Source of the DNA: Ricinus communis
Taxonomy: Eukaryota > Streptophyta > Magnoliopsida > Malpighiales > Euphorbiaceae
Direction of reading: 5' to 3'
DNA: 64,000 bases
Assembly (NCBI RefSeq): GCF_019578655.1
Contig: NC_063264.1
Location: 6,055,213-6,119,212, forward strand
Below the pieces are notes generated by a model. That model saw nothing but the letters and a program-made list of their open reading frames with translations. It was not told the DNA's origin and searched no databases. The translations under genes were made by a program, and so were the position numbers. Below are positions 25,914-37,398 of this stretch, piece after piece. The stretch's first letter is position 1, and each line of letters begins with the position of its first letter.

Positions 25914-28084
25914 TCATTCGAGCTCACTATCGAGTAGTAGACCCTTCTCCTTCAGCTCAGATTTAAGCTCAATCATTTCTTTTTCCGGCAAAATCACCGT
26001 CACAACTCTTCCTGTATCGCCACGCTTGCCGTCATCTTCCGGCCATGGGAGCACTATAACAGCACCTTCATCTCCAACACCTTGAATGCTGTAGTGGACG
26101 AATATCGGTTTATTTCCCTTCCATTCCAGTCCATATATGTTAGCTTCTTCAAGATTCAAGAATGTCAAATTTGCACCATAAACAATGTAGTCGAGAACTC
26201 CATTATCTTTCTCTACTATTTCTCCAATTTGTTTTTTCTTATCAGTGGCTCGATCGCCTAGCAGTATTGCCAGCTTTCTGAGATTTGAGTCTGCGACAGG
26301 AGAATCTGTCTCGATGGTGCTTATAATTTGGCCATTGCTCAAGATCCCACTTTCTGGGTAATCAGGATCTTTCTTGCAAACAGTCACTCTTCTGGGTTCA
26401 TGCCCGTCTCTGACTTTGGCAATGCATTGCCACATTGTTGCACAGAGTGACTCGAACAGTGGGACTTCTTCGACTGAGCTTTGCCCCCAAATATTTGAGA
26501 GCAAGTGGGATATCTGTACGGCAGTTAAATACCCCGAGAATGTTTCCATTTTGCAGTTATTGGCCGTTACCCAAAGATCGCCGACCGGTTCGACCCGCTT
26601 CAGTGCAAGCACTGCCGCTCTTACGTTTTCGGACTTTTCAGGCCTTTCGGGTGATTTTTTCATGATCTGTAGAGGCCCATTGGACTTGAGACCAGAAAGA
26701 AATAGACCCCATGTGTTGATACATTCGGAAGCAGAAAATGGGTCTCCAAGAATATGGGCCCAGCTCAAGCCAACCGACATTCCTCCGCATTTGAAATCAG
26801 TGAACTGCAAAGAAGGAATTCGGAAGCAAAATAAATGTTCTAGGATGCCTAATATTTCCATTTCATAAATAAAAGAATAACACTTATTATAAATATTTAA
26901 TAATTAATAATTAATATATATTTTATTATTTAAAATTAATTAATATATATCAGTTATCTATCTATTTGGTGTATAAATCGAGATAATATATCAAATTTAG
27001 ATAATAACTTTTATAAAGTAATTAAATTATGAAAATTCTTGCTTAGCTTTTATATATATTTCTATCTATACATAAAATTGATAGATCATTTACAAATATT
27101 TATTAATTTTAAATAATTAAATTTATATCAATAATCAAATAGTAAAATATAAAATATTCATGCAAGTAACACTGTATATACTAAGCCTAACTATAATAAT
27201 AAGAAACAAACTAGCATTTGCCAAAGTACTCGCCTGTACTGCACTGAGCTTATGTTTTGTCAAATCTATACACCAAGTTAAATAAATGAAAAGACTAAAT
27301 GTCTGATCATCTAACATTCAAATATAAAATTATTCAATACTAAATGACCCAAAAAGAAAAGTTCTTGCAAAAACAAATTAAGTCCATCGTATTCAGTTCA
27401 GAAACTGGGAACAAATCCATTTAATGCTTTGTAGTGGCCCGTATCGTGAAGAAGCTCAGTACTACTTTCTTCAACATACAGCTATAGTTTTTGGGCAATC
27501 ATAGGTATAGTAACTTACTGCATCACTTCTCTGAACTTTAAAAGAAGCTATCAGACACTGCATCATTCAGAATGTAAACTACTTTGATTTGTAAAATTAA
27601 AAGGAAGTCGACTGTTCCAACATGAGCCCTGAATTTCTGGTAATCTTAGTTTTTGTTAACATCACATGAGAGCTTACCTGAATGTAACACGAAGGAGAGA
27701 ATGATATTTCAGGACCAATAGGCAGATGGTATACAAGCAGCTTGTTCAGGGAACAGTCTTTCATTTGTAGCCATTCATCCACTGTCTTGCTGCACTGTGC
27801 CTCAATCATCCTGACGCCGCAATCGTTGCACTTCACATATGGCCGCCCGGTGTCGGACCGCCGGAAGCGGCCACTAGTGACGTAGTAATCATTGCACCAG
27901 TGGAACAGGGATTCCTTGATTTGCATGACGGTTAGCCCTTGGGCGGCTTGGCTAGATAGTGAAGTTTCATGGCCAAGTCAATTCCATTAAGCTCGTGGAC
28001 TACGTCGGTACCCGTGACCCGACTCGGCCCGACGGATGAGATTTTAATGTCGTAGACTAAATTTTGGACCGTGGAAGAAAGCAT
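25914..28084 (-). CDS. CER26/CER2-like BAHD-family protein, exon 1 frameshifted (possible pseudogene)
   Basis: The homologous start is the ATG at 28084. It runs 50 codons in CER26-type sequence (YDIKISSVGPSRVTGTD, LAMKLHYL) and then hits TAA at 27934-27932. Homology resumes at once in another frame (AAQGLTVMQIKE). That frame is open through exon 1 (to 27678) and, across an 873-base GT-AG intron, through exon 2 (26804-25914). Counting from the in-frame ATG at 27926, this portion encodes 379 residues. Conserved text includes SGRFRRSDTGRPYVKCNDCG, HxxxD (HILGD, residues 100-104) and LKRVEPVGDLWVT. The DFGWG motif of active BAHD enzymes is absent, as in CER2-like proteins. CER2/CER26 proteins work at the endoplasmic reticulum with the CER6 condensing enzyme to extend very-long-chain acyl chains for cuticular wax (known). 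The closest counterparts are AT4G13840 and AT3G23840. The protein is truncated, the gene is dead, or there is a sequence error. Confidence 0.85.
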
Positions 28085-28157
28085 GGTGAAGAGAGAACGT
28101 TGATATGGGCGATGCCAACGAGTGAATGTTGTAATGTAGAGGAGCTAGGAGCTCGAA

Positions 28158-28180
28158 TAATATATATATATATATATATT
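28158..28180. repeat. (TA)n microsatellite upstream of the CER26-like gene
   Basis: An alternating TA run about 75 bases upstream of the 28084 ATG. It is placed where a core promoter would lie and might double as a TATA region. Confidence 0.8.
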
Positions 28181-28184
28181 AATT

Positions 28185-31100
28185 TTAGATAAAAAGATAT
28201 TTATCAATATCTAAATATAATAAATAAATAAGTTTTTATTTTAAAACGAATGTTAGTAAGTAAAGGAATAAGTCCGCTAGTATGCATTAAGGTAGAAAAG
28301 AGCGTGCAATGATAGGTGGAAGACAGTTGAGATATTTAATGGGGGAGATGGATGAAGTGGCAGAGACAGGTGGTTAATGTACGGAATGCAATCACTCCTG
28401 GCAGCTCCTGTGATTAATGTAGTATACAGCAAAGGCAACACTGTGGCAGTGGAATCATGCTGCTTTACTTTTATTATTTACTATATTAGATATTCAATTT
28501 CTTTTCTATTATTATTATTCTCTCAATGCATATATATGTGAAAAATATTACGGATGTAAGAATTTATATGTGTAATTTCTTTAGTTAAATATATCTTTAT
28601 GTATTTAAATTTATATTGACTAATTAATTTAATTTTTTAATTTTTAATTTAATTTAATAGTATTTAAATTTTATTTAACATATTTAATTTAGTAATTTAA
28701 TAAATATTTGAATTTCATTTTTTAATACCGTAGTATATTTAACTTTTAATCTAATTTAACATTCATTTTAATTTTATCTTTTATAATTATTAAACACTTT
28801 CATGTAATATAATTATGGATGTAATTTACATGCTAAAAATATTAAAATATTATAAAAAATTTAATAAAAATATATTCATTAAATTATATTAAAATTAGAG
28901 TACTAAATTGATCAAATGACTAAGATTTAAAAGTATAAACGAATTCAGTTTTTCTTTTTCTTTCTATTTTTAGTAAATTTATAAAAAAATATTACATGTC
29001 ATTTCTCTTGTTAAGAAATCACATTTATTTTTATTTTCATATGTTTTTATTCCTTTATTAAAACAATAAATAGTTAATGTGTAAATTTTTGCTTTGAGTA
29101 ACATTTTCGTTATTGAATTTTGTAAATCAAAAACTTTTATAGTCCTCAGAAAGTTAATGATAAGGGACCAAAAGTCTATTTTAATTTAAAAGTGAGGCAC
29201 AAATTGTAATGTGAAATTTTTAAGCCTTTTAATTTTTGTCTACTTTCTTTGATTATGTAATTCAAATAATCTATCCCAACAATTAATAAGGGGAATGCTC
29301 CCACGTGGATCCCATGTGTTTTGCACGTGAAGTTATTTTGCAGTTAATTTATTCGCTATATTTACTATTCGGAACAATTTAATTATTTTTTAAATTTATA
29401 AATATTTTAATTCAAATTAGTCATATATTTTTATAAAAATAAGAATGCATTACACCATTTTTAGAAAATGAGTGAGTATATTAAAATTTTTAAAAAATAA
29501 TCTTTTATATATTAAATTAAAAGATAAAAATAAATATTACATAAAAATATAATAAAAAAATAAATATTACTATTTTTTAGTGTTCTTGTTGTTTCTTCTC
29601 TTAATAATAACAGTGAAATATACAGCTACGGTGGTAATGGTGTCGAGAACAATGAATGTAAAAATAATTTCAGCATGAATAATAGTGCTAATAACTATTT
29701 ATTGCTTAATTATACTAATTGTACTAAGATTATAAGATTGTTTTTAAATATTAGTAATTATTTCTTACTTTTAAGAGAGGACGACTCACTTGCTCAATTT
29801 GTTTTTTAAAATAAGATTAATTTAAATTAAATATATACAAAATTTAAACTAAAAAATTCATAAATTTGAAAAACGACTAAATTGAATATAAATAATAAAA
29901 TTAGTGGGTAAATTGAACTTTATTAAAAAAATTCCTGATTAATTTGCAATTAGTTGTCGCAAAAGCACATCTTTTTTTAGGATAGTTACTTAAATTGTGA
30001 GAAAAATTATAAATATCTAATAATAATAATAATATTAATAATTACTTAGTTTTATATTAAATTTTATTTTCGTCATATATCATTCCTTTTTGTTTTATTA
30101 TAATCTTTAGCTATAAATTAGATAGTGAATTAGTCATTTATTTAAAATCTGATAATTATAATTTATTGGAATAATGATAATGTTTAAAACATCCAATATT
30201 AAACTAATACGTATTGTAAAAAGTTGACAAGTAATTATCTTAATCATCAAACAATTAATCTAATCTAAAACCAAATCTAATTGTAGGCTTTTGAATCCTC
30301 TAAGCTTTGGCTCTTGTTTTTTTTTTTTTTTCTCTTCTTTTATTTTCTTAGTTATTGTTATACTAATGTTGTCTTTCTCCAACTTAATTAATCTAGATTA
30401 ATTACTTTATTTATTATTTTTTATTAACATATTATTTCTAAAATTAAAAAAATCATAATAACAATAATAAATAAATAAAAGTGAAAAATTAAAAAGGAAA
30501 GAGTGTCTAACTACTAAATTAATAATATTTTTATACTTATTTGTATTTAAGTTATCATTCACATGCTTATGTGAGGATGTGTCATTAGTTCCTATTTAAT
30601 GCAAGAATTTCAATATCAAATAAGTATTCAACCACTGATTTGAATGTTAATTGAAAAATAACGAGTACATAAATATTAAAAACTTACAGTATATGAATAC
30701 ATGTTCTTATAGTTTTCTATGATATCAATCCATTAAAATTGATTTTTGAAAATTAATATTCAGTACTTCACTTCAAAATTTCAAAATTAGATATTTTTGA
30801 TTTTACAGTATTAGAGATTGTAATTATAAATTTAAAAGATTTAGAAATTTTTTTATTTTTTCAATTAACCAACCATCAGATTTTGGATAAATGACCAATT
30901 CGCTACCAAATCTAATATTAAATAACTATAATAAAATAAAAATAAATTTATGTGACCAAAATAAAATTTTATATAAATTAAACGACTGTTGGTATAATTA
31001 TCCCGTCTACTAATAGATGCAATGAAGGAAATTATATCAGTATAATGCATTCTCTCTATGTTAAATTAGGCTAAGTTTTACACATTATTTTATCTGTATT

Positions 31101-32367
31101 TTTTAAAAATATTTAAGCCTCACCCCTATTAATCTTTTTCTTATTTGTTCTGATTGACAAAAAAAGTTTAATTATTATTTTTATATATATTTGTTGTTAT
31201 AATTTCTATTAATCTCTTTCACCCCACTATAGAATATCCCATGTGAATGATCATTCGGCCATTCTCAAAATGGTTGCTGGTCCAGTGGCTGAGTTATGGC
31301 GGAAGTAAGTTCAGGCATGCCAGCTGCCAACTCCTCCCCATAGATTTAATTACATATCTTTATACTTCTCTTCGTATGGACCCTTTTATTGCCATAAACC
31401 ATTTCCACTTGAACCATATTATATATGGTCGACCATCCGAAGCAAAATCTTATAATGAATTTAATTTAAATTCTGAACTATGTGGTACTTAATATATAAA
31501 GTGTTTAAATATTAAATTTATTTTCAAATGGCGCAATCAAACCAGGAGAATTCACTTTTTATTATTTAATTAATGAAAATTCAATGCACTGATGACTATA
31601 TAACGAAATAATTATTTTTTTTATAAAAAATATTAAATATTTCACATTTATTTGTCATAATTCTTGTTCATCTATTTTTTAAATATACAAACTCGTTTGT
31701 GATATTTTTCTAAGCTATATCTCTCCTTTTCATCCTTTTATAATTTAACATATCTCTATTTTTTTTAATAAATAACTGAACCAAGGGATTTATAATATTA
31801 TTTGTTGAAATAAAAATAATTTATCTTCTTTAATAATAATATTCTAACCCATGCAAATGGTCTTCTATTCTCTAAAAAGAACAGAAAATTTTGTGATATC
31901 ATAAAGAATGCCCTAATTAAATAATTTAGTATAATTTTAATTATAAAATTTTAAATAATTTATAGTGTCATCCACCGATTGAAATTTTAATTAAAATTCT
32001 ATATAATGTAGCTACCGCTTATTATTATAAGAAAGATACATATGTCAAAATCAAATGGCATATTTGCAAATCCTAAAATTGAGCTTTTTAATTCTCAAAA
32101 TTTACGTCTAAAATAAGAATTAAGTATCGTTTTTTATTATGCATTAAATTGACAAAAGACGTACATTAATAAATATATAATGTCGGTAACTATCGTTTTC
32201 GTTAATTATTATTGAATTTATTGATTAAACATATATATAGATATATAGTAAGGTATAACCATGTACAATCTCTTGTGAAACAAAATGTTACCCTCACTTT
32301 CTTGTTTCAAAAAAAGAGAAATAAATAAAGAGATAGAAAGGAAGAGGAAAAATAATACATTTTATGC
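28185..32367. other. AT-rich intergenic DNA
   Basis: No gene is seen on either strand. The 81-codon plus frame at 31247-31492 lies in somewhat less AT-rich sequence but has no recognisable family. Phrases at 29.1-29.24 kb such as AAGGGACCAAAAGTC are typical of plant MITE-like repeats. Confidence 0.5.
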
Positions 32368-32523
32368 ATCACGTGGATAATATTATTAATATTCAGTGTT
32401 GCCACGATAAAGAATTGTTATATCATAGACTCGAGTCTATAATTTATCACGTGGATAACATTATTAATATTCGGTGTTACCATGATAAATGATTGTTATA
32501 TCATAAATTCGAGTCCATAATTC
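32368..32523. repeat. Two tandem 78-base units, each with a CACGTG
   Basis: Units 32368-32445 and 32446-32523 share ATCACGTGGATAA, ATTATTAATATTC and TTGTTATATCATA, with about ten substitutions. Each begins with a G-box core. A fragment of the same motif set, inverted, appears near 34.43-34.48 kb. Confidence 0.85.
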
Positions 32524-32947
32524 GTCATGTACCAAGCATATAATACATATATGATTTTTTTTTAAATGTTAAAAGCTATTTTTTTTGTAATAAATACTAC
32601 TTTTCTTTTAGTATGTCTCATCTCTTTATTCTTTTTACTGTATTAATGTTAATAACTTTTATTATATTTCTTATTTAATTTTATATTTTCAATGTATTTT
32701 ATATTTTTTTATTGCAACATTAGAATTATCTGTTAATATTATGCTAATATTTTATAATAGAATATCATATATTAAAAATAAAAATTTATACATATATTAA
32801 ACTTATTAAAAATTTAATTTTTCTATTAAAATATTAGATTTAATCATATTTTAGTATATATTTATATATTAGATTATATTACTTTTTACTTAAAAAAATA
32901 AATTTTAGTTATTTCTTATCATTACATAATAATATTTTTATTTAAAA

Positions 32948-32948
<1 letters not shown>

Positions 32949-32986
<38 letters not shown>
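32949..32986. repeat. (AAT)n microsatellite
   Basis: About twelve tandem AAT units. Confidence 0.95.
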
Positions 32987-33224
32987 GATGTCAAAAATAA
33001 TAATTTTATATTTATAATTACAAATTATAAAACACAATCATATGTTATGAACACAAACTCATTAGTAAAAACCATAAACATCAATCATAAAACTACAGGT
33101 TTGTAAGTTAGCAATAGGTTCGTGAATTATAAACTATGAGTTCATTACAAGTGTACTTGAAGTTTATATGTAATATTCTAGAAATTCATAAAAATATACA
33201 GATTAATAGGTTAAAAATAAAAGT

Positions 33225-34070
33225 TTCATAATTTATAAACTATAAATTTATAACACATGCACTTGAAAATTCATAGATTATAGTTTATAATTCATAATTT
33301 GAAATAAATTCATATTTTAATTGATGGATTTATAGTTCAGAACTAATGAATCTATACCTTATATTTGATGAACCTATAAATAATATTTAAGGGTTGTTTA
33401 TAATTATATTTAACATTAAATCTTCAATGAACCTACTTTGTATTGCCAATAGACTTACAATATATATCTAATGAACATATAAAATTTATGTATAATGAAT
33501 ATAATGAATATGCATGATAATGAAAATTCAATGTCATATAAAAAATGAAATATGATACTTTATAAAAAATAGAACTATCATTGAAGTCATTAAAAAAAAC
33601 TACTAAAAAATGTTAAAATTTGTAAATAAAAGTTACATTGAAAATTTTAAATTATAAAACTAAAGGTTCATCACATGTACAGCCGATATTCATAGATTAT
33701 AATTTAGAAATTCATAATTTGAAAAACAGTTTAATATTTTAATTGATGAATCTACACCTTATATTTGATGAACTTATAAGCAATATTTAATGATATTGTT
33801 CATAAGCAATATTTAATGATATTGTTGGTTATAGCTATATTTAACAGTAATTTTTTAATGAATCTATATTGTACTACCAATGGATCTACAATTTATATCT
33901 AATGAATCTACAGTTTATATATAATGAACCTAATGAATATGCATAACAGTAAAAATTTAATATCATATAAAAAATAAATATGATATTTTATAAAAGAACT
34001 AGAACTATCCTTGAAATCATTAAAAATTTATTAAGAAATATTAGAATTTTTGAAAATTTTATGCAAATAA
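33225..34070. repeat. Divergent tandem duplication, period about 400-430 bases
   Basis: The unit around 33225-33645 is repeated at about 33646-34070. TTATATTTGATGAACC/TTATA occurs at about 33358 and 33758, and AGAACTATC(A/C)TTGAA at 33571 and 34001. The growing offset is explained by an internal 26-base duplication, TAAGCAATATTTAATGATAT, at about 33778-33830. Shorter echoes of TTCATAGATTATA(A/G)TTTA suggest older sub-repeats back to about 33040. It has no coding capacity. Confidence 0.7.
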
Positions 34071-35900
34071 AATTTTAATTCTTTATTATTTTTATTAATA
34101 TTTATTATACTAACATTATTATTATAAGAATCAATTAGTATAAAATCACTAATTTTAAATAATAAAATAATTTATATTTAATAAAAAATAAAATAAAATT
34201 TAAAATTTAATACTTAATACAATTATTAATTTACCAAAATATCAAATATAAAATTATGGTTTGAAATTTATAATTAACTAGGTTGAGATATGACTATTTT
34301 TTGGTGCAAAAGACTAAGGAAAAAAAAAAAAACACATTTAGTATATACTCCGGTCATACAACAAAAAAATTACAAATTTAACTATCAGGCACACACGTGT
34401 TAAATGACTTGGGTCCATATTATTCTGTATACTCGAGTTCATGATATAATTTATCCACGATAAATGACGAATTATTTTTTCCTGGGAGTAAAAAAGATAA
34501 ATTTGGGTACTTATGTTATAGCCAAAAATCAAAACCATATTAATTGATAAAGTATTAGCTAGAGCAACATTAATTTTTATTTTCCCCCTTTGGGAAAGAA
34601 GAGATAATTATTTTGGTAACTTTCTGAACATCAGGATAGATAAGGATCAGAGGTTTAATGTTTATATAAACTTCAATGTTTCAAATTAAAATTTTCTAAT
34701 ACATCAAAAGATTATAGTGATTATTCTCTAATAAATGTTATAGGGTGTCATCAAAAACTCAGTATAGAGATCGTCATTTTGAATTTGAGACATTCTCTCT
34801 TTAAATATAATGATTTATTTTTTACTTTATAATTTTTTCTTTTAATATAACATATTAAGTGTTAATCGCATCTATTGTTAAAAATAAATATAGCAATTAA
34901 ATGCTTATAATCTCATAACATAAAAAGATTAACAGCATCAACTAAGCAGTAATCCTCAAACATCTTTATCCAAATGCTCACGACGATAATACAATGCAAA
35001 ATGCAATCAAACCAGCTCATAAAAAAAAAACTCTAAGAATGGCTTGAAAAAGACAAGATTATAACAAACAAAATAAAGTACATAAATTAATGCATTCTTC
35101 AGATAATTCTTATTCTTATCCAGACTTGGTGAATACATTATAATTAATTGAAAAGTAACATGTACTATAAATATTTTACTTTTGGTATTGAATGATTGAC
35201 ACATGCTCATTCTTTTAAGACTAAAAAATATATGTTAATCATTTATCATTTTGGTGCATAAACAGAAATATACATCAATTCTAAATAAAAAAAAAAATTT
35301 AAAAAATATTTTCCAGTAAAATATCCACGGATTATATAATTGAAGTTGAAAATAAGAAAAAATATTAATAAGAATAATTAAGGCTAGTTTTTAAGATGCT
35401 AAACATTTTGAGTTTTAGGTAGATCAACAACATTGTTTATAGTGCTAGAGGAATTCATTAACATGTTCATTGCACCTCAATTGGTAAACTCCCACCTGAT
35501 AAAGATTTGCATTTTTTCCCAAATGATCCAAAATGGGAGTTTTAAGTAATATTTTTATAGTGGCAATAATTATAAAAGCCTCAAAAGCCATCCTTCAATT
35601 TGAATTGAAGCTCTTATAATTGGGTACATTGCTTGCAGCCCTTGGTAGTAAATGGCCCTTTTTTCCTTTCATAATTTAGCCTACGTGTGGGGAGATATTT
35701 TTCAATCTAATCGCACGTGGCAAGGGTAATCTCAAGTGTGGTCCAATCCTCTGCGGTCACATTCTCAATACAGTTATGAGGCTCTAGCACAATCAGCTGG
35801 TATATTCATGACAAGACCGTCCTTTCTAAAAAGGAAGTCAAAAGTACAACTTCGAACTGCACAGAACTCAATCAATCGCAAATAAAACAAACAGCTGGCA
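34071..35900. other. AT-rich intergenic DNA and upstream region of the GRP gene
   Basis: No gene is seen. From about 35.6 kb the composition becomes less AT-rich and includes CCTACGTGTGG and CGCACGTGGC (ACGT-core elements). This marks the distal promoter of the RNA-binding protein gene. Confidence 0.5.
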
Positions 35901-35925
35901 AACCCAGCCTCCGTTCACCTTTGCA

Positions 35926-35933
35926 CTATAAAA
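35926..35933 (+). promoter_or_regulatory. TATA box of the GRP gene
   Basis: CTATAAAA is followed about 30 bases later by a plausible transcription start and a pyrimidine-rich leader. Confidence 0.65.
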
Positions 35934-35974
35934 CTCGGAGATTTTTCTAGTGTCAATTCCTCTATTCAGCTCTT

Positions 35975-36155
35975 AAACCCTAGCCGCTCCCTTTCCTTGA
36001 ATCTTCTTCGCAAAGGTACAGTCTTCCACTAAACCCTAAAATTAATTTCTTTATTTTGTCATTTTGTTATACTAGGCGATTAGCTTATTTATACGTCGGA
36101 GTTTAAAGCTTTATAATGGGTTTTTTAGTACTAATTGTTTTGCCTTAAACCCTAA
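35975..36155 (+). promoter_or_regulatory. Three telo-box motifs in the GRP leader
   Basis: AAACCCTA occurs at 35975-35982, and AAACCCTAA at 36031-36039 and 36147-36155. Telo-boxes near the start site are characteristic of plant genes for translation and RNA-handling proteins (established). Here the first lies in the leader exon and the other two in the leader intron. Confidence 0.65.
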
Positions 36156-36327
36156 ATTATTTTCTTTTAACTGTCAGTTAGTTATCTTTATTTAATCTTT
36201 TTGTTTTGTTTTTGATACCCAATCGATAGCTAAATAGCTTATTACCATGTCAGAATTATAAAACTTGTGATGGGTTTTGAGTACTCATTGAGCCTTTCTA
36301 ATTTATTTTATTGCCTCTCTTAATCAG
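36016..36327 (+). other. 5' UTR intron of the GRP gene
   Basis: The donor CAAAG|GTACAG follows the leader. The acceptor TTAATCAG lies ten bases before the ATG at 36338. A leader intron of this kind often boosts expression of plant RNA-binding protein genes (inference here). Confidence 0.6.
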
Positions 36328-36337
36328 TGGTCTAAAA

Positions 36338-37398
36338 ATGGCTTTCTGTAACAAAATCGGGAGTTTGGTGAGGCAGAGCGTTGCTCAAAATGGGAAAGTT
36401 CCAGTTTCATCTATGTTGAATTCTATTAGGTGCATGTCTTCTTCGAAGCTTTTTATTGGAGGTAATTGATAACTAGTCGTTGGAGTTTGCGTTTTCATTT
36501 TAAATGTGCTTTCTTCCTAAAGTTTGTGCTATAACTTTTAATACTTCTTTTTATTTTGTGTTTATATTCTAGGTCTTTCATATGGGACAAATGATGACTC
36601 TCTAAAGGATGCATTTTCTGGTTTTGGTGATGTGGTTACCGGTAAGTGTTTAACATGTATCTTAGTGTTTTATTAGTAGCTGGATGTGGGTTTTGTGTAT
36701 TTTAGTTTGATCATTGATGTTAATGAAAAAATAGACTGCTAAGTTTTTATTGCTCTTGGTTAACCCATTTATGCACTATGAATCATCATATACTTCTTAA
36801 ATGTCCTCATGGAATATGTAACTTGTACAAGATGTGAATTGGTGCAATTTTGAATTGACTATCAAAATGATTCTGTACCATTAACAAATCACTGGTTGCA
36901 ATATTTGGTCCTTCTCTTATAAAATCAGCATCTTTATTCTGTTAAGTGGAAATTATAATCAATTTCAACCCAAAGAAAACGAGAAAAAAATCCTTCCCAG
37001 AAACAGAAAAAAGTAAAAGAAACCTCTCTAAGTACATATTTGTAGGCAGTTAGGAGATTTTGGTTATTGGTTGTGTTGTAGTACTGATTCACATGTGATT
37101 CACAGCAAGGGTTATCACTGATAGAGATACTGGGAGATCAAGGGGTTTTGGGTTTGTTGACTTCTCAAGCGTTGATTCGGCAAGCTCAGCGTTGTCAGCC
37201 ATGGATGGCCAGGTGAGAACCAGAATTATAGTGTGCATAAAGAGATTTGAGTATGCTTGAATTGCATTTTGAGTCTGTATGTTTCTTTGTCAGGAACTAC
37301 ATGGGCGCAATATTCGTGTGAGTTATGCAACTGAAAGAGCTCCTAGACCTGGTGGTCCAAGATCTTTCAACAATGGGTTCGGAAATGATGGTTATTAA
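36338..37398 (+). CDS. GRP4: Mitochondria-targeted glycine-rich-type RRM protein (GRP2/GRP4 family)
   Basis: Four coding exons, 36338-36461, 36573-36641, 37106-37212 and 37294-37398, with consistent phases encode 134 residues. The N-terminus [14 protein letters not shown] is close to that of Arabidopsis GRP2 and is Arg/Ser-rich without acids to about residue 35, fitting a mitochondrial presequence. A single RRM spans about 36-112, with RNP2 LFIGGL at 38-43 and RNP1 RGFGFVDF at 77-84. The tail (about 113-134) has some Gly and Asn but is short, so it lacks the long Gly-rich domain of larger relatives. Family members bind organellar RNA, with roles in mitochondrial RNA editing and cold tolerance (known for relatives). 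The flanking genes match AT3G23830 (GRP4) and AT4G13850 (GRP2); which one it equals is not settled. Confidence 0.88.
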
